Part shown: piece after piece, positions 17,563-27,367 of the stretch
How the letters are laid out: every line of letters starts with the position of its first letter
How positions within the stretch are numbered: position 1 is the stretch's first letter
Assembly (NCBI RefSeq): GCF_013409305.1
Contig: NZ_JACBZJ010000001.1
Span: 310,001-374,000 of the forward strand
Length of the DNA: 64,000 nt
Direction of reading: 5' to 3'
Origin: Cellulomonas soli
GTDB taxonomy: Bacteria; Actinomycetota; Actinomycetes; Actinomycetales; Cellulomonadaceae
Made by a program: the position numbers and the translations under genes
The notes under the pieces: model-generated
The model's database searches: none
The model's input: the letters and a program-made list of their open reading frames with translations, nothing else
Told to the model about the DNA's origin: nothing

Positions 17563-19055
17563 CGGTCACCCTCGGCACGGTGCCGGACCCGAGCGTCGCG
17601 CTCGACCGGCGACTGGCTGCCGTCGCACCCTTCCTGCTCGGCGAGACCGGCCACGACCACGAAGGCGCCCCTGGGCACCTTGCGGCCGACCTCCTCCCCC
17701 GGCTCCTCGACGCCTGCCGACGCACCGGGCGTCGTCAGGACCTCTGGCTCCTGCTCACCGCACTCGCGGGCGCGATGCCGCACGAGCGCGACATGCGTGC
17801 GGTCTCCCGCGAGCTCGAGCTGGAGACAGGGCGTTCCGCGCAGCTGCGCGTGCTCGACGTCGCGTTCGAGATGGCGGCCGACACCGACGGCGCCTACGAG
17901 CTCGACGTGGTCCGGGGCGCCGTCGTCGTCGACGTCGACTTCTGCGCACGTCGCGACTTCCACACCGGGATCCAGCGCGTCGTCAGGGAGACGGTCCCGC
18001 GCTGGGACGAGGTGCACGAGATCCTGCCCGTGGCCTGGACCGACTCCTACACCGCGCTGCGCCGGCTCCACCCGTCCGAGGTGCCCAACGTCATGGCGTA
18101 CGAGCCCGGTGCGGCCGCACGGCAGACGGACCACGGTGCCACCCGGCTCGTCGTGCCCCTCGACTCGAGCATCATCCTTCCCGAGATCCCCGAGCCCGAG
18201 GCCAGCGACGCCTACGCCGCACTGGCGCAGTGGACCGGCAACCGGATCGCCGCGATCGGCTACGACATGATCCCCCTCGTCAGCGCCGACCTCCGGCCCG
18301 GGTTCGAGGCCACACGCTTCGTGCGCTACCTCAACGTCGTCAAGCACGCCGGGGTCATCGCCGGGATCAGCCGCTCGGCGACGACGGAGTTCGTGGGATT
18401 CGCGCAGACCCTCGCCGCGCAGGGTCTGACAGGCCCCGCGGTCACCGAGGTCCTGCTGCCGGCCTCGTCGCCCGACAAGCAGAGCGCCCAGCTGGTCGAG
18501 AGCCCCGCCGCGCGCCCGACCGTCGTCTGCGTGGGCACCCACGACCCGCACAAGAACCATGCCGTGCTCGTGCACGCGGCGGAACGCCTGTGGCGCGAGG
18601 GCGTGCAGTTCGAGCTGGTGTTCATCGGAGGCGTCGGCTTCCTCGGGCCGGGCGACCTGTGCTTCACGTCGCTGCAGCAGGCGGGCCGACCCGTCCGCCA
18701 CCTGGGTCGCGTGAGCGACGAGGTGATGTCCAGCACCATGCGCGACGCGGCGTTCTCGGTGTTCCTCTCGCTGCACGAGGGGTACGGCCTCCCGGTCGCC
18801 GAGGCGCTTGGCTGCGGCACGCCGGTCGTCACCTCGAACTTCGGTTCGCTGCAGGAGATCGCCGAGGGAGGCGGCTGCGTCGTGGTCGACCCGCGCGACG
18901 ACGACGCCGTCACCGACGCGCTTCGCGACCTGCTGGTCCACCCGGAGCGCCGTCAGCAGCTGCGCGAGGAGATCCGAACGCGCGTCGAGCGGACGTGGGA
19001 CGCCTACGCAGAGGAGCTGTGGTCGACGGTCATGCCCAGCGAGGAGCAGAAGTGA
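17559..19055 (+). CDS. Glycosyltransferase family 4 with an N-terminal extra domain
   Basis: A 498-residue protein. The first 115 residues are helical and unlike a GT-B fold. The catalytic part then begins at VVVDVDFCARRD with TGIQRVVRETVPRW, a motif found in one branch of GT4. The donor domain has VVCVGTHDPHKNHAVLVHAA, FSVFLSLHEGYGLPVAEALG and GTPVVTSNFGSLQEIAE. It is a cytoplasmic glycosyltransferase using a nucleotide-sugar donor. The next gene is a paralogue of the same length and layout, so both probably act on the same polymer. The ATG is within an ATGA overlap. Confidence 0.88.
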   Translation: MTVTLGTVPDPSVALDRRLAAVAPFLLGETGHDHEGAPGHLAADLLPRLLDACRRTGRRQDLWLLLTALAGAMPHERDMRAVSRELELETGRSAQLRVLDVAFEMAADTDGAYELDVVRGAVVVDVDFCARRDFHTGIQRVVRETVPRWDEVHEILPVAWTDSYTALRRLHPSEVPNVMAYEPGAAARQTDHGATRLVVPLDSSIILPEIPEPEASDAYAALAQWTGNRIAAIGYDMIPLVSADLRPGFEATRFVRYLNVVKHAGVIAGISRSATTEFVGFAQTLAAQGLTGPAVTEVLLPASSPDKQSAQLVESPAARPTVVCVGTHDPHKNHAVLVHAAERLWREGVQFELVFIGGVGFLGPGDLCFTSLQQAGRPVRHLGRVSDEVMSSTMRDAAFSVFLSLHEGYGLPVAEALGCGTPVVTSNFGSLQEIAEGGGCVVVDPRDDDAVTDALRDLLVHPERRQQLREEIRTRVERTWDAYAEELWSTVMPSEEQK

Positions 19056-20554
19056 GCACACCGGTCCTCCACCGTCGGGTACGCGTGCCGGGGACACGCC
19101 CGGAGACCCGGGCGATCTGGGCCCGTCGGCTCCGAGCCGTCGCCGAGGTGCTCGGACGGTCGCCGCAGCTGTCCCCCGGTGCGCAACCGTCCGTACGTCA
19201 GCTTGAGGCGGAGCTCGCGCACGTCGTCGACCTGCGGGACCGCGGTGAGGTCTGGCTCGCGCTCGCGGCGGTCTCCGGGGTGCTCCCGGTCGACCGGACC
19301 GTGACGGAGCTCTGCCGCGCGGCGGAGTTCGACGGCGCCCGTCCGCTGCTCACCGAGATCGTCAGCTCTTCCCGCCCGCGCACGCTCGACCGCGAGGTAC
19401 GGATCGTCACGGACACCACCGTGGTCGACGTGCACCACACGGCGCACACCGTCCTGGCGACCGGGATCCAGCGGGTGGCTCGCGAGACGGCGCGCCGCTG
19501 GTCGAAGGAGCACCCCTGCACGCTCGTCGCCTGGATCGACGACTTCGACGCCATGCGCGAGCTGACGGCGCTCGAGCGCGCGCGGATCGCCGGCGACCCG
19601 CTGCCGGACTCCAACGAGGGCTCCTCCTCGGGGTCCGTGATCGTCGTCCCGTGGCGAGTGACCTACGTGCTCCCCGAGCTGGTCGCCGACCGACGCCGAA
19701 ACCAGAGGCTGCTCGCCTTCGCACGCCACACGCCCAGCAGGACGGGTGTCATCGGCTTCGACTGCATCCCGATGACCTCGGGCGACACCAGCGACGAGGG
19801 CGTGCCGGACTTCTTCGCCGACCACCTGGCGACGGTGCGCCACTTCGACCGGATCACCACCATCTCGGAGGCTGCCGGTCGCGAGTACGGAGGGTGGCGG
19901 ACGATGCTGGGCGCCATCGGCATGGTGGGGCCGGACATCGAACCCATCCTGCTGCCCGCCGAGGCTCCGCCCGCCGCCGAGGCTTCGTTGGACCGCGCCC
20001 GTCGGAGGTTCCTCGTCGGGGGTCTGCCCATGGTGCTGTGCGTGGGGACGCACGAGCCGCGCAAGAACCACGGGGCTGTCCTGCACGCGGCCGAGGTGCT
20101 GTGGCGCGAGGGCATCGAGTTCAGCCTGACCTTCGTCGGGGGCCACTCGTGGCGCGGTCACGACTTCACGCGCCGGCTGGCCGAGCTGCAGCTCGCCGGC
20201 CGCCCCGTCGAGTCGGCCTCCGGCATCGACGACGAGCTGCTGTGGGCTGCCTACCGCCTGGCCCGGTGCACGGTGTTCCCGTCCTTCAACGAGGGCTTCG
20301 GCCTCCCCGTCGCGGAGTCGTTGGCCGCGGGGACGCCCGCGATCACCTCGGGCTACGGGAGCATGCGGGAGATCGCCGAGGCCGGAGGCGCCCTCCTGGT
20401 GGACCCCCGCGACGACGCATCGGTCACCGATGCCCTCCGGCGCCTGCTCAGCGACGACGAGACCCACTCCCGGCTGGCCGCCGCTGCGCTCGCGCGGCCG
20501 CCTCGCACCTGGGACGACTACGCCGCCGACGCCTGGGCGTTCCTGGCCGGATGA
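19052..20554 (+). CDS. Glycosyltransferase family 4 (paralogue of preceding gene)
   Basis: A 500-residue protein with the same plan as its upstream neighbour: a helical N-terminal domain (about 1-115), then TVVDVHHTAHTVLATGIQRV and ARETARRW, and a donor domain with LCVGTHEPRKNHGAVLHAAE, CTVFPSFNEGFGLPVAESLA and GTPAITSGYGSMREIAE. The matched motifs show tandem duplication. It is the last gene of the wzm-wzt operon; a strong hairpin follows 3 bases after the stop. The GTG start lies inside the GTGA overlap. The sugar transferred is unknown. Confidence 0.88.
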   Translation: MSTPVLHRRVRVPGTRPETRAIWARRLRAVAEVLGRSPQLSPGAQPSVRQLEAELAHVVDLRDRGEVWLALAAVSGVLPVDRTVTELCRAAEFDGARPLLTEIVSSSRPRTLDREVRIVTDTTVVDVHHTAHTVLATGIQRVARETARRWSKEHPCTLVAWIDDFDAMRELTALERARIAGDPLPDSNEGSSSGSVIVVPWRVTYVLPELVADRRRNQRLLAFARHTPSRTGVIGFDCIPMTSGDTSDEGVPDFFADHLATVRHFDRITTISEAAGREYGGWRTMLGAIGMVGPDIEPILLPAEAPPAAEASLDRARRRFLVGGLPMVLCVGTHEPRKNHGAVLHAAEVLWREGIEFSLTFVGGHSWRGHDFTRRLAELQLAGRPVESASGIDDELLWAAYRLARCTVFPSFNEGFGLPVAESLAAGTPAITSGYGSMREIAEAGGALLVDPRDDASVTDALRRLLSDDETHSRLAAAALARPPRTWDDYAADAWAFLAG

Positions 20555-20556
20555 CG

Positions 20557-20586
20557 CCTGTGGTCCCCGGCTCCGGGGACCACAGG
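20557..20586. terminator. Perfect 12-base-stem terminator
   Basis: CCTGTGGTCCCC and GGGGACCACAGG form a perfect 12-base stem around a 6-base loop. It lies 3 bases after the stop of the last wzm-wzt operon gene and 6 bases before the end of the convergent SpoIID-like gene, so it can stop transcription from both sides. Confidence 0.88.
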
Positions 20587-20591
20587 GTCTG

Positions 20592-22466
20592 TCACGGGAA
20601 CCGGGCCTGGGCTCGGTCCCAGTACTCGCTCGACTGGCCGATCAGGGCCGGCAGGATCAGGTCGCCGCGCCCGTTCATCAGCACCGGCACGAAGGTCCCG
20701 ACGCCCGAAGGGTCGGGTCCGCGGCCCAGCATGGTCTGGTAGTACCCGTTGAGGCGCACCAGCGCCGCCTCCTCGGAGCGTGTGATGCCACGCACCGCCG
20801 CCTGGCGGCCGTTCTTGTGCGCGTAGTCGAGCCACCACCGGCACTCGGACTCCGTGGCTGCGCGCCCCAGGACCGCCTGGTACATCGCGGCGACCCAGCG
20901 CATCTCGTCGCCGCCGCCCAGGTTGAGCACCGCCTCGTCCGACCCGTAGATGCCCGCCTGGAGATCCGGGACGTTCCACCCGCTCTGGAAGAGACGCACC
21001 CAGAACGCCGAGCCTTCGGCCTCGGGCTCTCTGTTGAGGGCGGCCCGGTACTGCTCGGCCACGATGGTCTGCAACCGTTCGGTCGAGCCGACAAGAGCGG
21101 CGGCCGTCGTCGACGCGTTGGACGTCCGGGCGATCTCCTGGGTCCAGGTCGCCAGGCCCGTCGGGTCGGGATCGCGCCCGAGGATGTCCCGGTAGAGCGC
21201 CTTGACGACCGCGGTGGCGGCGGTGACGGTGACGCCGGAGACCGTGAACCAGTCGCTCTGCAGCGCCAGCGCCGTGCGCACCTGGCTGCCGGTGAAGGTG
21301 CGCAGGCCGGAGGACGTGGAGACCAGCAGGCTGGTGACCCTCCCGCCGTCCTGGCCCACGCCGTTGCGCGAGACCACGGCGATCGACAGGATGTCGGGCA
21401 CCCCGAGCAGCTGCGCCACCCTGCTCTGCGTCAGAGTGGTCGTCCACGTGTGGTGGCCGTTGGCCGACGTCGCGTCGCCGAGGTCCTCCACGGCGGGGAA
21501 CGTGCCCCCCGCGGTCCAGCCGCCGGTCGAGGAGCTGAACTCGGTCCGGGCGACCGCGCCGCGCGCGTCCCGCATCACTTGGCCGGCGGTGGCGGCGATG
21601 GCCTGGTCGGTCGTGGTCGCGGAGACGTCCGTGCGCGCGCCGCTGCCGGCGTAGATCGCGGCACCTTCGTACACCTGGCACGCGGTCGTGTCACAGGTGA
21701 GCGCACCCGACGACCTCGAGCCGCCCGCCAGGGCGTAGCTGCGGGCCGCGACGGCCTGCGCCTTGAGCGCCTCCATGCCGCGGCCGCCGCCGGCGGTCCC
21801 CCAGGAGGCCGACGACTCGCGCGGCACGACGCCCCGCAGGTAGTCCTCGGTCGGCAGCCGGTTGATCGTGTACTGCGTCCCGCCGACATCGACGAACTGC
21901 AGCACGCCGCGGTAGGCCTGCGTCCCGGAGGACTCGCACACGCGGACGAGGTTGTCGACGTTCCCCGGGTCGGCGGCACTGGCGATGGCCGACCCCGAGC
22001 CGAAGGTGCCCCAGGCTGTCCACGGCCCGCCGCAGCCGGGTCCGGTCCAGGCGGTGAACATGCCCGAGGAGGTGCGCCGCACGAGAACGGCGGCACTGTT
22101 CGTGCGCACCGTGCCGACGGTCAGTGCAGGCGCCGTGACGATCGTGTCCTTGCCCGAGAGACCGAGCAGCTCGACGGACATCTCGGGGTTCCCGGCGTTC
22201 GCCTGCAGGCTGGTGCCGCCGTAATAGTGGGCCAGGATCTGCGCGTAGCCCCAGCCGTAGTCGACCGCGTAGCCGTACGCACCCCACTGCCCCATGCCCC
22301 TGCCGTGACCCCAGCCGTGGCCCGTGAACGTGAGGGTCGGGTCGGCCGCGGTCGCGGCGGTCGCACCGGGACCGGCCACGAACCCGAGCGTCGCGAGCAG
22401 CGACACCAGGACACCGACGACCACGGACCGTCGGCCGCGCCGACCTCGTTCACCCATGCGGCCCAT
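20592..22466 (-). CDS. Secreted SpoIID/LytB-domain protein with four DUF4214 repeats
   Basis: About 624 residues. An Arg-rich N terminus and a hydrophobic stretch (VVVGVLVSLLATLGFVAG) ending AATAADP form a signal peptide. Next is a SpoIID/LytB-like region: GHGWGHGRGMGQWGAYGYA near residue 50, then LPTEDYLRGVVPRESSASWG and ALKAQAVAARSYAL. In this superfamily such regions cleave or bind denuded peptidoglycan glycans. Four DUF4214 units fill the last 210 residues (LYRDILGRDPDPTGLATW, then LNREPEAEG, LGRAATESE, LGRGPDPSG). The same four-unit array ends the amidase at 43.4 kb. The start is uncertain: ATG 22466 or ATG 22457; neither has a strong ribosome-binding site. Confidence 0.85.
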   Translation of the reverse strand: MGRMGERGRRGRRSVVVGVLVSLLATLGFVAGPGATAATAADPTLTFTGHGWGHGRGMGQWGAYGYAVDYGWGYAQILAHYYGGTSLQANAGNPEMSVELLGLSGKDTIVTAPALTVGTVRTNSAAVLVRRTSSGMFTAWTGPGCGGPWTAWGTFGSGSAIASAADPGNVDNLVRVCESSGTQAYRGVLQFVDVGGTQYTINRLPTEDYLRGVVPRESSASWGTAGGGRGMEALKAQAVAARSYALAGGSRSSGALTCDTTACQVYEGAAIYAGSGARTDVSATTTDQAIAATAGQVMRDARGAVARTEFSSSTGGWTAGGTFPAVEDLGDATSANGHHTWTTTLTQSRVAQLLGVPDILSIAVVSRNGVGQDGGRVTSLLVSTSSGLRTFTGSQVRTALALQSDWFTVSGVTVTAATAVVKALYRDILGRDPDPTGLATWTQEIARTSNASTTAAALVGSTERLQTIVAEQYRAALNREPEAEGSAFWVRLFQSGWNVPDLQAGIYGSDEAVLNLGGGDEMRWVAAMYQAVLGRAATESECRWWLDYAHKNGRQAAVRGITRSEEAALVRLNGYYQTMLGRGPDPSGVGTFVPVLMNGRGDLILPALIGQSSEYWDRAQARFP

Positions 22467-22574
22467 GGTGCACCAGGCCAAGCGCAAATGCAGGGACCCA
22501 CCGCCCCACTAGTCTGTGCTGGCCGCGGACCTGCGAGCACAAGAACGACAGACCTGACGAAACGGACGCACATC

Positions 22575-24788
22575 GTGACTGGCCCTGCGGTGGAGCCCGC
22601 GCCGCCGCGTCGGAACTTCCTCTCACGTGTGCTCGTCGAGCTCGCGTACGGGCTCGGCGCCGGTGCGGTGTCCGTCGGGCTCGCCGCGGCGGTCGTGCGC
22701 CTGTGGAAGGCGACGTTCTCCGTGCCGATCAGCTACTCAGGCGACGCGATGCTCGTGCTGAGCGTCGCGCGGAACATGCAGGTCTCCGGCTCTTACCTGC
22801 ACGCCGACCAGCTCGGGGCGCCGTTCGGCCAGGATCTCGCGGCGTTCCCGGGTTCGGTCGGCGACCTCTGGCACCTGGGCGCCCTCCGGCTCCTGACCTT
22901 GGTCCTGTCACCCGCCGAGTCGTACAACGTCTTCCTGGTCGCGAGCTTCGTCGGCGTCGCGCTGACCTCCTACGTCGCCTTCCGGTGGCTGGGGACCCGT
23001 CAGCTCCTCGCCGCGACGCTCGCGGTCGTCTACTCGGTGGCCAGCTACCACTTCGCCCGCGCCGGGGGGCACCTGTTCCTGTCGGCGTACTTCTCCGTGC
23101 CGCTCGGCGTGGCGATGGCCGTCCACCTGCTCCGTGGGCGTGTCGACCTGCTGCGTCCGCCGCGTCGCTTCGGGCGTGACGAGTGGCTCTCGGTCGGCGC
23201 GATCGTGCTGCTGGTGGGCGGCGGTGTCTACTACGCAGCCTTCTGCGCGCTCCTCCTCCTCACGGCGGGGACGCTGCGTGCGCTCGCCGAGCGCCGGTGG
23301 AGGCCTCTGCTCAACGGCATCGGCGCCGTCGGGGCACTGGTGCTCGGCATCGCCGCCACGGCACTGCCCTACCTCGTCTACGACCCGCCGGTGGGGTCGA
23401 GCACACCGGTGCAGGGCCGCACGTACGGTGCGGCGGAGACGTTCGGACTGAAGATCGTCGACCTCGTGCTCCCACTGCCCGCGCACCGCATCGACCTGCT
23501 GCGGCACTTCCGCGCGGTCACCGATACCCAAGGGATCCGCGGTGAGGGCACCGAGACGCTCGGCATGCTGGCGACGCTCGGCCTGCTGGCCGTGGTCATC
23601 GCGCTCCTCGTCCCTCGGGTCCGACCCGCCGGTGAGGCGCTCGAGCGGCTGCGTGCGCACGGCACGCTGGCCGTGGTGATGATCCTGTGCTCGACGATCG
23701 CGGGCTTCGGCGGGCTCCTCGCCGTGCTGGGGTTCGGCATGCTGCGCGCCTGGAACCGCGCCTCCATCGTCATCGCCTTCTCGGCGCTGTGCGGGGTCGC
23801 GGTGATCCTGGAGCTGCTCTGGGCACGGCTTCGTCCACGGCTGCCTGCACGCCCTCGGTTCCTGGTCCCCGCGACCGCCGTGCTGCTCAGCGGCGGGCTC
23901 GTGCTGGCGGCCACGTTCGACCAGACCGGCGACCAGTTCCTGCCGGACTACCCGCGGACCGCCCAGCAGTGGGACCGCGACGGGCGGTACTTCGCCGGCC
24001 TGGAGGCGCGCTACGGCACGGGGGCCTCAGTGTTCCAGCTCCCCGTCACGAGCTTTCCGGAGAACGGTGCCGTCGGGGCCATGCCTGACTACGACCACCT
24101 GCGCGGCTACCTGCACAGCGACCTGGCGTGGAGCTACGGCGGCGTCAAGGGCGGGCCCGCGCAGTGGCAGCAGGTCGCGTTCGCGGATGGCGTCGAGGCT
24201 GCGCTGCCCCGGCTCGTCGCGGCGGGGTTCGACGCGCTCTACGTCAACCGCGCCGCGTACCCGGATCGCGGGGCCGAGATCGAGTCCGCGATCGTGGCCG
24301 TGACGGGCCCCCAGGCGCCCGCCGTGGACGAGGCCGGCGAGCTGGCCACCTACGACCTGCGCGCATACGGCGAGAGACTGCGCTCCGAGGGCGCGGTCCC
24401 CGATCGCGACGAGGTCCTGCACCCGGTGCACGTCGAGACGGGCGAGGGCTTCTACGCCCCGGAGGAGCTGGACGGCGAGCGCTTCCAGTGGGCGGGTTCG
24501 CTCGCGGAGGCGCAGATCATCGTGCCTCTCTCGCAGCCGACCCGTGTGCGCCTGACCGGTGAGGTCCGACTGCCGACGGCGGACGGCATGCTGCGCGTGA
24601 CGGTCGACGGCGTCGACTCCTACTTCGTGGCGGTCGACCACGTCGTCGAGCTCGACATGCCGCTGACTCTGGACCCGGGGGCGACCAACCTCGGCTTCGC
24701 GACGAACTCCGACGCCGAGGTCGTCGAGGGTGACGGTCGCGACCTGCGCCAACAGTTCGTGGGCCTGACCGTGACCCGCAACGGCTGA
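22575..24788 (+). CDS. Large polytopic membrane protein, GT-C-like, unknown function (paralogue of 7,636-9,951)
   Basis: About 737 residues. Some 10-12 membrane segments in the first 450 are followed by a 285-residue extracytoplasmic tail. An acidic residue follows the first membrane segment ([16 protein letters not shown]), as in GT-C enzymes; [12 protein letters not shown] and [20 protein letters not shown] mark the loops. The tail shares V-x-QLP, YxHL and WSxGxxKG blocks with the 7.6 kb protein, which shows homology over the full length. A role in outer-face modification of the exported glycan is inferred. The GTG at 22,575 gives a short Pro-rich N terminus before the first segment; no strong ribosome-binding site is seen. 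TAGTCT at 22,510 is a -10 candidate. Confidence 0.65.
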   Translation: MTGPAVEPAPPRRNFLSRVLVELAYGLGAGAVSVGLAAAVVRLWKATFSVPISYSGDAMLVLSVARNMQVSGSYLHADQLGAPFGQDLAAFPGSVGDLWHLGALRLLTLVLSPAESYNVFLVASFVGVALTSYVAFRWLGTRQLLAATLAVVYSVASYHFARAGGHLFLSAYFSVPLGVAMAVHLLRGRVDLLRPPRRFGRDEWLSVGAIVLLVGGGVYYAAFCALLLLTAGTLRALAERRWRPLLNGIGAVGALVLGIAATALPYLVYDPPVGSSTPVQGRTYGAAETFGLKIVDLVLPLPAHRIDLLRHFRAVTDTQGIRGEGTETLGMLATLGLLAVVIALLVPRVRPAGEALERLRAHGTLAVVMILCSTIAGFGGLLAVLGFGMLRAWNRASIVIAFSALCGVAVILELLWARLRPRLPARPRFLVPATAVLLSGGLVLAATFDQTGDQFLPDYPRTAQQWDRDGRYFAGLEARYGTGASVFQLPVTSFPENGAVGAMPDYDHLRGYLHSDLAWSYGGVKGGPAQWQQVAFADGVEAALPRLVAAGFDALYVNRAAYPDRGAEIESAIVAVTGPQAPAVDEAGELATYDLRAYGERLRSEGAVPDRDEVLHPVHVETGEGFYAPEELDGERFQWAGSLAEAQIIVPLSQPTRVRLTGEVRLPTADGMLRVTVDGVDSYFVAVDHVVELDMPLTLDPGATNLGFATNSDAEVVEGDGRDLRQQFVGLTVTRNG

Positions 24789-24796
24789 ACGAGCGG

Positions 24797-25942
24797 TCAG
24801 CTCCCCACACCGGCGAGCTCGTGCGGTCCCGCACCATTCCCCGTCGGGGCCGTGCGGGTCCGTCCCGCCCACCGGCGCCCGAGGTGGTGCGTCGGCTTCT
24901 CGACGGCCAGATGGATCGCTGTGGCGCAGCCGATCGCAGCGGCCCCTGCGATCAGGACCGCGAGGGGGCCCCACACGCCCCGGCCGGCCAACCAGGAGAT
25001 CAGGGCGTAGCCGAGCACCGGATGCACCACGTACAGCGGGTAGCTGATCGCTGCGAGGAAGCCGAGGCCGCGGCCCGGGTTGCTCCAGCGATCTCCGACC
25101 GCGGCGACCGCGGAGAAGACGCCGACCGCGCCGACGAACGTCAGCCGGTACTTCCAGGACGTCGGCACGACCGGCGTGGTGGACGCCAGGACGACGAACT
25201 CGGCCACCAGGGCGAGCACCAGCACGACGGCGGGCCCCCGTCGCAGTCGCCCAGCGCGATGCACGAACAGCGTGACCCCGACGAGCATGACCGGGATGAA
25301 GGGGCAGGCCAGGAGCACGACGAAGCGGATGCCCTCCGCCCACGCGGCGCTCGGGAGGTGCGGCAGCAGCGTCTGGACGAGGGCGCATCCCGCGGCGACC
25401 GCCGCGATCGCCCACCATCGCGTGGTCAGGCGGCGGAACGCGACCACGCACACGCCGTAGAAGACCAGCTCCACGATCAGCGTCCACACGATGCCGTCGC
25501 CGGGAGCCGACGCACGCACGAGGTAGGCCAGGCCGGGGACGGAGCCGAGGAGCACCGACCCCGCGTGCAGCTCGTCGCCGGGGTCGGACATCGCCGCGAT
25601 CGTCAGGCACGTGATCAGGTACCCCGCCGCGTACGTGGGCAGCAGGCGCATCGCCCGACCCACCACGAAGCCCGCCCGCGAGTAACGGTCCAGGGAGATC
25701 GAGATCACGAAGCCGCTCAGCAGGAAGAACAGGGCGACGCCGAGTGCGGCGAGGTCCACAGGCAGGGCGCTGATCGCGCGCGCCCAGACCGGGGCGCCGT
25801 CGTCGCCCGGGTACAGCGGCGTCCTGCGGGCCAGCGACGCGGAGACGTCCTGGCTCATCCAGAACGCCACGGAGAAGTGATAGCCGAGGACGATCAGCGC
25901 AGCGATGCCACGCAGGGCGTTGGCCCACTGGAGACGCTTCAC
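24797..25942 (-). CDS. Acyltransferase-3 family membrane protein (OafA-like)
   Basis: About 381 residues with 10 membrane helices. The start [20 protein letters not shown] (conserved Arg and His), [10 protein letters not shown] and YPLYVVHP match the acyltransferase-3 family, which moves acetyl or other acyl groups across the membrane to polysaccharide hydroxyls. There is no C-terminal SGNH domain; the protein ends soon after the last helix, in a short polar tail. It stands between convergent and divergent neighbours, so it is probably a single-gene unit, and O-acetylation of the surface polymer is the likely job. GTG 25942 is chosen because family similarity begins there; GTG 25984 would add 14 residues. 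Confidence 0.88.
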   Translation of the reverse strand: MKRLQWANALRGIAALIVLGYHFSVAFWMSQDVSASLARRTPLYPGDDGAPVWARAISALPVDLAALGVALFFLLSGFVISISLDRYSRAGFVVGRAMRLLPTYAAGYLITCLTIAAMSDPGDELHAGSVLLGSVPGLAYLVRASAPGDGIVWTLIVELVFYGVCVVAFRRLTTRWWAIAAVAAGCALVQTLLPHLPSAAWAEGIRFVVLLACPFIPVMLVGVTLFVHRAGRLRRGPAVVLVLALVAEFVVLASTTPVVPTSWKYRLTFVGAVGVFSAVAAVGDRWSNPGRGLGFLAAISYPLYVVHPVLGYALISWLAGRGVWGPLAVLIAGAAAIGCATAIHLAVEKPTHHLGRRWAGRTRTAPTGNGAGPHELAGVGS

Positions 25943-26010
25943 CGCGCGAGAGTAGCGGGCAACGGGCAGAACGCTCCCCCGCACGCGTCAGCCGGGCTAC
26001 CTCACCCCGG

Positions 26011-26016
26011 TATGCT
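26011..26016 (+). promoter_or_regulatory. Candidate -10 element upstream of rfbH
   Basis: TATGCT lies 34 bases before the rfbH ATG, in the 108-base gap after the divergent acyltransferase gene. AGGGAG at 26,041-26,046 is the ribosome-binding site. No good -35 hexamer is seen at 16-18 bases, so the promoter call is tentative. Confidence 0.4.
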
Positions 26017-26050
26017 GGCGGGTCGTTGCTCGGACGAGTCAGGGAGTCAC

Positions 26051-27367
26051 ATGAGCCAGGCGTTGGATGCTCGACGCGCGCAGATCCTCGCGTCGGTCAG
26101 GGAGTACGCGGAGGAGTCTCTCGCGGCTCGCGAGTTCGTGGCCGGCGAGTCCACGGTGCCGGTCTCGGGCAAGGTCCTGGACGCAGCCGACATGGTCGCG
26201 CTGGTCGACTCCTCGCTCGACGGCTGGCTGACGGCGGGCCGGTTCACGACCGAGTTCCAGGACACCCTCGCCGACTACGTGGGCACGCGAGCGGCCTCGT
26301 TCGTCAACTCTGGCTCGTCGGCCAACCTCTGCGCGCTCTCCGCGCTGACGAGCCCGAAGCTCGGCAAGCGGCGCCTCGTGCCCGGTGACGAGGTCGTCAC
26401 CGTCGCGGCGGGCTTCCCGACCACGCTCAACCCGATCATCCAGAACGGACTGACCCCCGTCTTCGTCGACGTCGAGCTCGGCACCTACGACGCCATCGGC
26501 GACCAGCTCCGCGAGGCCATCGGGCCCAAGACGCGAGCGATCATGATGGCCCACACGCTGGGCAACCCGTTCGACCTGGACCTCGTGCAGGAGCTGTGCA
26601 AGGAGCACAAGCTCTGGCTCGTGGAGGACTCGTGCGACGCCCTCGGCTCGACCTACCGGGGCCAGCGGACGGGCAGCTTCGGCGACACGGCGACGGTCTC
26701 GTTCTACCCGGCCCACCACATCACGACCGGTGAGGGTGGCGCCGTCTTCTCGAAGCACCCCCTGGTGACGCGTCAGGTCGAGTCGTTCCGCGACTGGGGT
26801 CGCGACTGCTACTGCGAGACCGGCAAGGACGACACCTGCGGCAAGCGCTTCGAGTGGAGCCTGGGCGACCTGCCCGTGGGGTACGACCACAAGTACACGT
26901 ACAGCCACATCGGGTACAACCTCAAGGGCACGGACATGCAGGCCGCTCTCGGCCTGAGCCAGCTCACGAAGCTGGACCACTTCGTCGCCCGGCGCAAGGA
27001 GAACTTCAACTACCTCTACGAGCGCCTGCGCGACGTCGAGGGCCTCATCCTGCCCGTGGCCACACCCCACTCCGACCCCGCGTGGTTCGGCTTCCCGATC
27101 ACCCTGGCGGACGACCTCAACGTCAACCGCGAGGACCTCATGCGGCACCTGGAGTCGCGCAAGGTCGGCACGCGCCTGATCTTCGCCGGCAACCTGCTGC
27201 GCCAGCCCGCCTACCGTGGCCTCGACTGCCGCATCGTGGGTGACCTGCGGAACTCCGACACGGTCATGAACCGCTCGTTCTGGCTCGGCGTGTACCCGGG
27301 CTTGACGAACGACATGCTCGACTACGCCGCCGACAGCCTCATCGAGTTCGTCCGCGGCGGACGCTGA
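26051..27367 (+). CDS. rfbH: CDP-6-deoxy-4-hexulose 3-dehydrase (E1, RfbH/AscC type)
   Basis: A 438-residue PMP-dependent, iron-sulfur enzyme. It dehydrates CDP-4-keto-6-deoxyglucose at C3, the key step to 3,6-dideoxyhexoses. Three marks identify it. [12 protein letters not shown] has His222 where aminotransferases carry the PLP lysine. Cys195, Cys253, Cys255 and Cys263 reproduce the exact C-x57-C-x1-C-x7-C [2Fe-2S] pattern of E1. [13 protein letters not shown] and the overall length also match. E1 needs a reductase partner for turnover; the ferredoxin reductase and ferredoxin two and three genes downstream are the candidates, since no E3-type fusion protein is seen. It is the first gene of an eight-gene operon. 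Confidence 0.96.
   Translation: MSQALDARRAQILASVREYAEESLAAREFVAGESTVPVSGKVLDAADMVALVDSSLDGWLTAGRFTTEFQDTLADYVGTRAASFVNSGSSANLCALSALTSPKLGKRRLVPGDEVVTVAAGFPTTLNPIIQNGLTPVFVDVELGTYDAIGDQLREAIGPKTRAIMMAHTLGNPFDLDLVQELCKEHKLWLVEDSCDALGSTYRGQRTGSFGDTATVSFYPAHHITTGEGGAVFSKHPLVTRQVESFRDWGRDCYCETGKDDTCGKRFEWSLGDLPVGYDHKYTYSHIGYNLKGTDMQAALGLSQLTKLDHFVARRKENFNYLYERLRDVEGLILPVATPHSDPAWFGFPITLADDLNVNREDLMRHLESRKVGTRLIFAGNLLRQPAYRGLDCRIVGDLRNSDTVMNRSFWLGVYPGLTNDMLDYAADSLIEFVRGGR

Noticed and set aside
24826..24842. Hairpin GTGCG/CGCAC as a terminator between the convergent genes at 24.8 kb
   Set aside because: It lies inside the coding end of the acyltransferase gene and has only a short stem. It is not clearly better than chance at this G+C content.
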